Shown here piece after piece: positions 27,190 to 35,000 of a stretch of DNA of 64,000 bases. Origin of the DNA: Streptomyces sp. NL15-2K (lineage in GTDB: Bacteria > Actinomycetota > Actinomycetes > Streptomycetales > Streptomycetaceae); the NCBI RefSeq assembly GCF_030551255.1, contig NZ_CP130630.1, positions 9,795,001 through 9,859,000 on the forward strand. The letters are read 5' to 3'. A program made the translations under genes and the position numbers. The notes beneath the pieces were generated by a model. It was not told where the DNA came from and did no database searches. It worked only from the letters and a program-made list of their open reading frames with translations. Position 1 is the stretch's first letter, and every line of letters starts with the position of its first letter.

Positions 27190-27362
27190 TACGCGTAGGA
27201 GATCCACCAGACGGCGAAGAGGAAGAGCAGAACTGCCGAGTGCGGTGGGCAGCAGGGTGCCCAGGGCGTGGTACTCGTTGAGAGCGGACTTGACCGCCAC
27301 CATTGCGGCGGCGACCGTCTCGCCGAGGACGATGAGGGTGAACAGGCCGTAGCGTGCGGCCA
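27190..27362 (-). pseudogene. Fragment of a low temperature requirement A (LtrA) family membrane protein
   Basis: Minus-strand translation gives RYGLFTLIVLGETVAAAMVA followed by KSALNEY. In a second frame it continues LLFLFAVWWISYA, typical of LtrA (PF06772) transmembrane helices. The frameshift and missing ends show it is a relic. It sits between the PD-(D/E)XK gene and an excisionase relic. Confidence 0.75.
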
Positions 27363-27370
27363 GCGCGGGC

Positions 27371-27448
27371 ACCGTTGTACTCCTCGAGCACGCGGAGCAG
27401 GGCGCGGTGACGACATATGTCGTGCGGTCGATGCGCGGATGACGCACC
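27371..27448 (-). pseudogene. Excisionase 3' fragment, second relic
   Basis: The plus-strand text ACCGTTGTACTC, CACGCGGAGCA, GCGGTGACGACA and GTCGATGCGC matches the 3' end of the excisionase gene at 44251-44340. On the minus strand this gives RIDRTTYVVT and LLRVLEEYNGA in different frames. The HTH is missing. Confidence 0.7.
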
Positions 27449-27531
27449 ATGAGGGGTGGCGTTGCCGTCCTTGAATCGGACATGGCTGAACCGCCCGCTC
27501 GACTCGGCGACGACCTCGATCGCGGAGTGAT

Positions 27532-28014
27532 TTACTGACCGGCGTTCAAATCGTCCGGATGCATGGAGTTCTTGCTGAGGTTGCACCGGCGGTGCGCCGC
27601 ACGCATGTTGCTCCGCACGTGGTGCCCGCCGAGGGCGAGCGGCATGTGGTGGTCCACGGTCGCGGCCTGCGGGTCGTAGCGGTCGACCTCCTTGGGTATC
27701 TCGCCGCCGCATAGCTCACAGTGCCAGTCTGCCGCTTCGATGATGTCGAGGGGGTCGACGTCTTCGAAGTGTGTTCCGGGCAGGGCCCGAGAGGCGGAGG
27801 TGAACCGGAAGCTATGGATGCGGGCCGCCGGCGTGCTGGTGACAAACGCGGGAACCACGCTCTTGGCCGTGGGCTGGCACATCTCGCTGCAGGAGTCGTT
27901 CTGGGACGCGGGATCGAGTTGCGCGCCGCAGCCCCGACAACGTCGATTGAACCAGGCCACCTGTGCGGTGTCAGCGAGATGCGTGTGCAGACGCCGCAAG
28001 AACGGAACGCTCAC
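27532..28014 (-). CDS. HNH endonuclease, 160 aa
   Basis: GTG 28014 overlaps the stop of the upstream gene by GTGA. The C-terminal half carries a full HNH motif: WHCELCGGEIPKE, then ATVDHHMPLALGGHHV, then NMRAAHRRCNLSKNS (CxxC, DH, N, HxxC). The N-terminal half has a second Cys-rich element (RCRGCGAQLDP ... CSEMCQPTAKS) that may be a zinc ribbon. Coupling to the 505-residue partner suggests one functional unit, possibly a defence module in which the partner controls nuclease activity. The partner's function is unknown. Confidence 0.8.
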   Translation of the reverse strand: MSVPFLRRLHTHLADTAQVAWFNRRCRGCGAQLDPASQNDSCSEMCQPTAKSVVPAFVTSTPAARIHSFRFTSASRALPGTHFEDVDPLDIIEAADWHCELCGGEIPKEVDRYDPQAATVDHHMPLALGGHHVRSNMRAAHRRCNLSKNSMHPDDLNAGQ

Positions 28015-29528
28015 TGTTCTTCCTCCCCGTCTCGTCCCGTCGTGTGTCGGCCGCATTCGCAACTGCGGGCCCTCCGCATGCGGATGCCGAACTGGCTCGG
28101 GGGCGGGATCCTTATCGCCGCGTCGTCTATCCCGCCCAGCAACACGCAAGTATCGCCGAAGGCCAAGTTGAGCCGCTGCAGTGCGGTTTCGGCTGTTGCG
28201 TCGGTGACGGGCGGGATGAGGAGCACCATCCTCTTGCTCCGCACGCTGTGCGCGATCCCGTCCAGAGCCTGGCCGACTTGCTCCCGCACATGCTGCACGT
28301 AGTCCACCTCGCACATGAGCTGGGGTTTGCCACCGGGAAGCGCTGCCTGGATCTCCCGCGCGGCTGCGCGACCTGCCTCTCGCAGGTGCAGCGACTCGCG
28401 AGCGGCGCTGCAGGCATTGAGTACGTTTACGGCAATCCTGGTGGTGAGGCTCCGTGTTTCCTCGCGGGCTCTCGTCACGTACACGTCCACGAGATGAGCG
28501 GCACGGCTTTCCGGCCTACTACGCGTAGTCGCCGCAGCACGTCGCTCCAATGCCGTGGCTGCGAAACGCAGGCGTCTGCATTCCTCGGACGTGACAGCCG
28601 GGTCCTCCGCCGCGAACCGGGAGCAGAGAGCGGCCAAATGTGCGACGTTCAGGCCGGCCGCCCGCGCCGCCTCAGCCTCCAACTCGTCGACGAGTTCCCT
28701 CTCCGCTGAGGCGGACAACACCTTCGGCTCCGCCGACGCGACGGCTAAGTGCTCTGGCCCAGCCCACAGCGGCGCGGCCCATCGCTGTCTGTCTTGCGTG
28801 CGATGGACGAAGGACTCGATGTCGTAGGCGTGCTCGGCTGGTCCGGTGATCTCTTTCTCGGCGGCTGTGAGCAGCCCGGACTCCTCCGCCCTGCGTAGCC
28901 TCTCCCACTGCGCCTTCGTGGTCTTCATATGGGACATCGACAGGGCGACTGGCACGAGGCCGTGCAGCGACTGGTAGGGCAGTTGGTCGAAGATCGTCAG
29001 GCGCGCGCCGGCATGCGGGGTGGGCGTGCTGCGGCGGCTGATGCGGGAGACTTCCTGGGCCGTATGACGCAGAAAGGTCAGGGACACCCAAGCCGCCTCT
29101 TGCTCGCGGCTCAGGCCGGGTGTCCGGGGCATGGACCTCACCAGGCCGCTCAGCCGTTCAGCCTCGTGCAGCAAGTAGGCGAGGACGCCTGCCGGGCCCT
29201 GGCGGACCGGGGCGATGCGGAGCTTCAACCGGAAGTCGGCGTCGGTGCGCGCGAGGGCCGCGGTGAGTTCTTCCCGGAGTCGGCCGTCCGCAGTAGCAGC
29301 CTCGGTGCGGCCCACGTTCTCGGTTCCGGCCAGCAGGCGCACGGCATCGGCGAGCGCGGCGTATGGGGGCAGGCCGACGCCCCCGGTGATCGGTCTGTTC
29401 AACATCGCAGCGGGATCATGCCAGGTGTGGCGCCAACGGCGTGAACGGGGCCTTTCTCCGACCAGCCTGCGTAGTTGGTGGATGCAGTGATCAGCCGCCC
29501 CCGCATTCCCTGCTGATGTAGATCGCAT
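28011..29528 (-). CDS. Unknown protein coupled to the HNH endonuclease, about 505 aa
   Basis: The start is uncertain: ATG 29528 (MRSTSAGNAGAADHC) or ATG 29411 (MLNRPITGGVGLPPYAA). No domain is recognised. The N-terminal half includes LADAVRLLAGTENVGRTEA and LAYLLHEAERLSGLVRSMP. The middle is helical and Arg/Ala-rich (LVDELEAEAARAAGLNVAHL). Near the C-terminus comes a more ordered part (KPQLMCEVDYVQHVREQVGQ, RMVLLIPPVTDATAETALQR, DTCVLLGGIDDAAIR) followed by a Cys pair (SCECGRH). The tail could be a nucleotide- or nucleic-acid-binding domain, but this is a guess. It lies directly upstream of the HNH gene with a 4-base overlap. Confidence 0.7.
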   Translation of the reverse strand: MRSTSAGNAGAADHCIHQLRRLVGERPRSRRWRHTWHDPAAMLNRPITGGVGLPPYAALADAVRLLAGTENVGRTEAATADGRLREELTAALARTDADFRLKLRIAPVRQGPAGVLAYLLHEAERLSGLVRSMPRTPGLSREQEAAWVSLTFLRHTAQEVSRISRRSTPTPHAGARLTIFDQLPYQSLHGLVPVALSMSHMKTTKAQWERLRRAEESGLLTAAEKEITGPAEHAYDIESFVHRTQDRQRWAAPLWAGPEHLAVASAEPKVLSASAERELVDELEAEAARAAGLNVAHLAALCSRFAAEDPAVTSEECRRLRFAATALERRAAATTRSRPESRAAHLVDVYVTRAREETRSLTTRIAVNVLNACSAARESLHLREAGRAAAREIQAALPGGKPQLMCEVDYVQHVREQVGQALDGIAHSVRSKRMVLLIPPVTDATAETALQRLNLAFGDTCVLLGGIDDAAIRIPPPSQFGIRMRRARSCECGRHTTGRDGEEEQ

Positions 29529-29606
29529 GTAGATTGTGTCGCGCTCGACATGAGTGAGGTCAGTTCGTGAAGGCGTCAGGTTGTCGAGGGCCGGGGGAGT
29601 GGATTC

Positions 29607-30209
29607 GTGAAGTCCATTGTGCACATTGCGCTGAGTGGTGACACTCTCGCGATGTGTGACGCGCGGATAGAGCGTCGTGCGCCCCGGGCAGCCGAGCCCG
29701 AGCAGGCAACCTGCCAGGAATGCATCGACACCTACATCGAGGGATGGGCCGCGGTGCAACATGACGGCCCGCCGGGTGCCCCGCCCATGCCCAGCTACCC
29801 GCCGTCACGTCGCCCATCAGCCATGCGGTACGCGGCGTTGGGGGCCACTGCCGCACTGGCGGTAGCCGCACTCGGCTACTGGGCTCTCGCGGATCACGGT
29901 AGCGGCGAGAGCAGCAACATCGCCGTCACAGTGGTCGATTGCTCACAGACCCGGCTCTACGCTGCTAAGGATGGTGGGCCGATGCTGCCCGCCCGCGTGG
30001 CGCAGATCCAGTTCGTCAACAATGGGGACAGCGAGCAAGCTTTCTCGGCAGAGGTTGACGGCGTGACGCTGGAGGGCCAGGACGGCAATCGGGCGAGATA
30101 CAGGCTCGCTCCCCACGACTCGAAGCTCATCAGCTTCCCCATGAACCCGACCAAGTACGGCAGCAGCGAGGGAGCGTGTTACGCGTTGAATGTTCGGGCG
30201 GCCTCATGA
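29607..30209 (+). CDS. Membrane-anchored hypothetical protein with N-terminal Cys motif, 200 aa
   Basis: GTG 29607 with GGGGGAG upstream. The first 50 residues have MCDARI ... ATCQECIDTYIE, a CxxC-type element also seen in small streptomycete proteins of unknown role. A Pro-rich linker (PPGAPPMPSYPPSRRP) leads to one transmembrane helix (about 76-94, ALGATAALAVAALGYWALA). A 100-residue domain follows (VVDCSQTRLYAAKDGG, QIQFVNNGDSEQAFSAEV) that looks like an extracellular beta-sandwich. It is divergent from the 28011-29528 gene and overlaps the next gene by ATGA. Confidence 0.7.
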   Translation: MKSIVHIALSGDTLAMCDARIERRAPRAAEPEQATCQECIDTYIEGWAAVQHDGPPGAPPMPSYPPSRRPSAMRYAALGATAALAVAALGYWALADHGSGESSNIAVTVVDCSQTRLYAAKDGGPMLPARVAQIQFVNNGDSEQAFSAEVDGVTLEGQDGNRARYRLAPHDSKLISFPMNPTKYGSSEGACYALNVRAAS

Positions 30210-30522
30210 GCGCGAGGCTCGACGACTCTGCGTCTGGACGGCGCGGGCCCCGTCCCGACCGGCGCGGCGACCGGCCGGACAACCCTCGAACGGACACAAC
30301 GCGGAACGCCATGCGGGAACCGCGACGGATTGAGCAGAAGTGGGGCTTCGGCATGGCCCCGATCAAGCCTGCCGTGCAGAAGGAGCGGGGCGAGGCTGCC
30401 CGCACCGTACTGAGCACCCTCGCGGAGGGACGTCACGCAGCCCTTGGTCGACTGGACGACCTGTCGACCGTGAAGGGGGTCTTCACTCGCACGTACAAGC
30501 AGGATCAGTGGGACTGGTTCAC
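30206..30522 (+). pseudogene. Hypothetical gene truncated at its 3' end by an IS5-type element
   Basis: ATG 30206 overlaps the preceding stop (ATGA). The product is basic and disordered at first (SGRRGPRPDRRGDRPDNPRT), then helical (GEAARTVLSTLAEGRHAAL, KGVFTRTYKQDQWDWFTEL). The IS inverted repeat begins at 30523. Beyond it the frame runs through transposon DNA to 30691, so the native C-terminus is lost. No downstream half is found on the other side of the IS, so the flank has been rearranged. Function unknown. Confidence 0.65.
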
Positions 30523-31398
30523 TGAGCTCTTTCAGCGCTGCCCCTCCAGAGTGAGCACGGCCGCAGAGATTGACGACATTCGATTCGGACTGCACCGGGA
30601 CCTACGGAAAATCCGCCAGGACTTCAGTCGCGCGACGCCGCGCTCGACCGGTGCCCGTGCTGTGGACAGCGCCCGGTTGACGGCTTGCTGAGTTGGGGTG
30701 AGGTCGCGGCCCGGCGGGCGTCTGAGGGGTGTCGTCACCCACGGGCCGGCTCCCATGTAGGCGCGGTCGGCGAGGACGGGGGTGCCCTGCCGTTCGCAGA
30801 TCCGGATGATCCGGTGAGCGCGGGCCGCAGTGAGATCGTGCGCGCGGGCGGGCAGCGCCGGCGAGATCCACAGCAGCCGCCCGACGGGGTCGGTCACCAC
30901 CTGCACGTTCACCCCGTGTCGGCGGTGCTTGTGGGAGAAGTCGGCCCGGCTGTCGCCGACCCGGTCGCACTCCGCCAGAGTGCCGTCAAGCAGGACGTAG
31001 TCCGGATCCGCCTCGCGCAGGGCGCGCACCAGGCCGGGAGCTCGGTCGGCGAGCAGGTCGACGACGGCTGTCGTGTAAGCGTGGGCGGTGCCGACGGAGA
31101 TGCCGAACCCGGCGGCGAGCTGGGCGAGGGTGTCGTGCCGGCGCAGGTACACCAGGCCGACCAGGGCACGCTGGTGCGGTGGGAGCTTGCAGCGGCGGTC
31201 ACCCTCGCGGGTGACGATGAGCATGGTGACCCACTCGACCAAGGTGTGAGGCAGGTCGAGTGCTGCAGAATACGGAACCAACGCTGCTCCTGTGCCTGTG
31301 GGTTGAGACTTCGAACACCTCCCCCAACGGCACGGGAGCCTCGTGCGTTGCGGGCACCACTCCCGTCACCCGATCAGTGGCCCCGCTGAAAGAGCTCA
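30523..31398 (-). mobile_element. IS5-superfamily element (DDE_4 type)
   Basis: Perfect 15-bp inverted repeats occur at 30523-30537 (TGAGCTCTTTCAGCG) and 31384-31398 (its complement). The bases ACT and ATT at the two outer edges fit the ANT target pattern of some IS5 groups but are not identical, so the flanks may have been exchanged. It has one transposase gene on the minus strand. It truncates the gene at 30206 and abuts an IS110 relic. Confidence 0.8.
30532..31281 (-). CDS. IS5-family (DDE_4) transposase, 249 aa
   Basis: An N-terminal helix-turn-helix ([22 protein letters not shown]) precedes the DDE_4 core. It has D in [17 protein letters not shown] in [17 protein letters not shown] and E in [16 protein letters not shown]. 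The C-terminus [14 protein letters not shown] resembles that of related Streptomyces elements. The TTG start gives [17 protein letters not shown]; an upstream start is not excluded. It is probably functional. Confidence 0.88.
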   Translation of the reverse strand: MVPYSAALDLPHTLVEWVTMLIVTREGDRRCKLPPHQRALVGLVYLRRHDTLAQLAAGFGISVGTAHAYTTAVVDLLADRAPGLVRALREADPDYVLLDGTLAECDRVGDSRADFSHKHRRHGVNVQVVTDPVGRLLWISPALPARAHDLTAARAHRIIRICERQGTPVLADRAYMGAGPWVTTPLRRPPGRDLTPTQQAVNRALSTARAPVERGVARLKSWRIFRRSRCSPNRMSSISAAVLTLEGQR

Positions 31399-31541
31399 TT
31401 GAGTATGTGGCCCGTCGCACCGCCGAAGGCATGTCGAAGAAGGACATCATCCGCTGTCTGAAACGGTTCGTCGCCCGCGAGGTCTACAAACACCTCCCAC
31501 ACCCCGGCATCACAGCCGCGCAGCTCCAGCAGGCCGCTTGA
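31399..31541 (+). pseudogene. C-terminal fragment of a different IS110-family transposase
   Basis: It encodes YVARRTAEGMSKKDIIRCLK then RFVAREVYKHL, the last helices of IS110 transposases, ending in a TGA after AAQLQQAA. Its sequence differs clearly from the element at 24471, so it comes from another IS110 member. Similarity begins exactly at the IS5 right end. Confidence 0.8.
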
Positions 31542-31698
31542 CGATCTATAGGAGCTTCAGTGAGGGGCGCCGAGAATCGCCGACCTTCGTCATTGCGGCC
31601 TCGACCATCGTAATCAGGACGCACCGCATAATATCCTGCCATCCTTGGTCGACCAGATATCGGAGATGTCCATCGCGACACGGGGTAACAGGGGGGCT

Positions 31699-32043
31699 AT
31701 GGCTGAGGTGCCGTTGGCCGAGGCGATCACGGACCTGCGCAGGGAGCTACAGCAGGCGATGGCCGCAGGGGAGGGAGAACCACTCAAGTTCGAGCTGGAC
31801 TCGGTGGTGCTCGAACTGGAGGTGGGTGTCGCCACCAAGGGAAACGCCGATGCCAAGGTGGGGCTGTGGAGCGTGCTGACCCTGGGGTCGTCCGCGGAGC
31901 ACACTCGCGGGTCGCTGCACAAACTGACGCTGACGCTTTCGCCGAGGCTGGCTGACGCTCCGGACAAGAACGTCCTGGTGGGTGACCAGGTGGCAGAGGT
32001 GCCGTCAGTCGCGAGGCCGGACCGCTGGGCGCCAGGTCACTGA
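31699..32043 (+). CDS. trypco2-domain protein (trypsin-co-occurring), 114 aa
   Basis: ATG 31699 follows AGGGGGG; ATG 31666 is an alternative. The product, VPLAEAITDLRRELQQAMAA then EPLKFELDSVVLELEVGVAT and LHKLTLTLSP, matches the trypco2 domain (PF19631) as I recall it. That domain is named for its co-occurrence with trypsin-like proteases in predicted conflict systems. The trypsin-STAND gene starts 1 base after its stop, so the two form one operon. The likely role is regulator or adaptor of the protease. Confidence 0.8.
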   Translation: MAEVPLAEAITDLRRELQQAMAAGEGEPLKFELDSVVLELEVGVATKGNADAKVGLWSVLTLGSSAEHTRGSLHKLTLTLSPRLADAPDKNVLVGDQVAEVPSVARPDRWAPGH

Positions 32044-32044
32044 C

Positions 32045-35000
32045 ATGAAACGGCGTCACCGCGTTGTGGAGATACTCCCGCGCTCCGGGGAGACGATGCG
32101 CGTCGGTTCTGGTTACGCGATCGCGGATGACCTTGTCCTGACGGCCGGTCATGTGGTTGCGCCGGAAGGTGTCGCCGTTCGCTTGCTCGACGGGACGGTG
32201 GGCCATGCCGAGGTTGTCTGGCTGGGGGTAGGTGTCGGCGACGCAGCTGTGCTACGTGTTCCCGCTGCGCCGTGGCGAGGCCAGCCGGACAGCGGTGCCC
32301 TGCGCTGGGGGAAGGTCGCTGGCGAGGCGGCCGTGTCCTGCCGTGCGTGGGGCTTCCCCAAAGCGCAGGCGGCGGACGGTGCCCGGGACGTCGAGCTCAT
32401 GGAGGGCACTGTCAACGCAAGCGGCGCCCTCCGGTCCGAACGGTATGACGTCAACATCAGCAGGCCCACCTTGCTGCCCTTGCAGGGTAACGATTCCGGC
32501 TGGAAGGGCATGTCCGGCGCAGCACTGTTCGGGCCCGGACTGCAGTTGCTCGGCGTGGTACTCGCGGACCCGAAGATGTACGGCAGCAGCAGGTTGCAGG
32601 CGTTGCCGGTCGCGCGTCTGTTGGCGGATGACGACTTCCGCGCGCTCGTCGGAGTGGGGCTGCACGATCTCGAAGCAGTGGTTGGCCGCGGCGAGGTCGC
32701 GTACCTGGATACCTATGTCCGTGCGGCGTATCTGCCACGCCGGGCCGACATGTCGGATCCTGAACTGCTCCAGGCGAAGTACGGCATCGTCCCGTTTCTC
32801 GGCCGGGAGACGGAACAGCAACAACTGCACGACTGGTGTGTCAGCGGAAACCGGTTCAGCGTCGCGGTGATCACCGGCGGCGGCGGCGCGGGCAAGACCA
32901 GGCTGGCGGCGGAGTTATGCCGGACGATGACCGAGGAGGGCTGGCAGGCCGGTTTCGCCGACGAGGACACGTTCGACGAGGCTGGCAGCCACATCGAACT
33001 CATCTGGCCGACCGTTCTCGTGATCGACTACCCAGACCGGATGACCGAAACGGTGGTCCGCCTGATCAACCGGCTCGGCCGTGCCCGCCGCGGCCCGAAG
33101 CTCCGCATCCTGCTGGTGGACCGGGCCCCTGGCGGTGTCACCGACCAGCTCACCTGGTGGCGCAAGCTGGACCGGGACACCGACCGGCTTGTCCACCGCA
33201 GCACCCGGCTATCAGTCCAGCTCGAAGCTGGCCGGCTGGATCTTGCCGACCGGCAGCGGCACGCGACCGCCGCGTGGACAAACTTCACCGATGGTACAAG
33301 GGAGATGCCCGAGCTCGATCTGACCCACGAAGGCTACGGCAACCCGCTGAGACTCCATATCGCCGTTCTGCAGGCGGCCCGAGGCGAGGTCCACCCGGAT
33401 GCGGACACCGTCGTGGCGAGTTTTCTCGGACGGGAAGAGCGGCGCTGGGTGGACCGCCTGCCCAGGTACTTCATCGCCGATCTTACCGACGTGCGCGCCC
33501 ACCAGGCCGTCGCCCTCGCCACCATCATCGCACCCGCTCAAGCCATGGCGGTCCACCTGCTCACCGCATTGCCGGGCCTGGCAGACCCTGTCGGGTTCGC
33601 CATCGAGCGCCGGACCAGGATCACCGAGTGGCTGGCCGAGCTGTTTCCCGGCGGGGACCGCATCGCCCCGCTCAGCCCCGACATTCTGGCCGAGGAACTG
33701 CTCGCCAGAACGCCCGCTCTCGACGTGCTCGTCCAAGGGATCCACGATCACGAGGCGTGTACGACTAACCACAAAGCAGCAATGCTGAGCGCCCTTCGCC
33801 TTGCCGTCAGCCGTGATGAGGTGCGCAAGGCATTGCGAAAGCTGCTCGTCGAACGGCTGCCCGCGCTCATCGAAGCCGCAGAACAGGACAGCTTCCTCGC
33901 CCAGCAGATTGACACGGTGATCCCGCTCTGCGTCGACGACGACCTGCGTGCCGCATCAGCCGCAGCACTGGGGAACCGGCGACATACGACCGACAAGAAT
34001 CTCGCGCAGCTGTACAGCAGTCTCGCTAACCTCGCTGTGACGTGGCTCGGCACGCAGCCGCCGGACCTTCGACGCCCGGACATCCTCACCGATCTCGTTG
34101 CCTACCAAGCAGTTCTCGGGAAGGTCGCCAAGTCCGAGGCGGAACAGGCTTGGACGGACTACCAGTCGCTCAACGCGTCACCGGACCGGCTGGCGAAGGC
34201 GGCCTACAACCTCGGCACATGCCTCGGCCGGACCGGGGAACGGACACTCGCCCGCGACTGGCTGACCAAGGCGGTGCAGATCTACAGCACAACGGACGGC
34301 CATGCACAGGCAAGGATCCAGGCATGGACGAACCTCGCGGTCGCCAGGGCGGATCTCGGTGACCAACGCGACGCGCTGAAAGCATGCATTGCCGCGATCA
34401 AGGCGCACGGCGAGATCCCTGGTGACAACTACCTCTTGCTCCAGACCATCGAGCCGCTCGGATTCCCGGACAGGTCCCTCTTGCTCGAGACCATCGAGCC
34501 GCTCGAAATCCTGGTCAAGAGTCCGGCTGCCAGATCGGCCGACCGTAGACTCCTCGGCTCCACTCCGGACACCTACTACTTGCCCGCCGGAACGGACGAG
34601 ACCTGGTGGCCGGTGGACAACTACCCGCTGGCCACGATCCCGCTGACTCGCCTGGTGGCGCGGCTCGTTCAGGGCCTGGCGGACCGCACTCCGGACAAGC
34701 TACGCAACGCCCTGATTCCGGTGCTGTTCGGCCGGTTCGCCAGGCAGCAGGCCAGATACGCTGCCATGAACTACTCGGCGTTCCTGCGCATGTTGTCACT
34801 GGAACTATTTAGACAGGACCTACCTGTCGAGGCGATCGGGCCATTGCGCGAAAGCGTCTTGCTACTGCAACGATTCGCCCCCACTGACCCCTACTTCCGC
34901 GAACGCATGGCCGAGAGCTTTGATCGGCTCGCGCTGTACAGCTGGAAGGCGGAGCGTTTCGACGACGCGAGCCAGTACACGATGGACGCGATTGCTGCAT

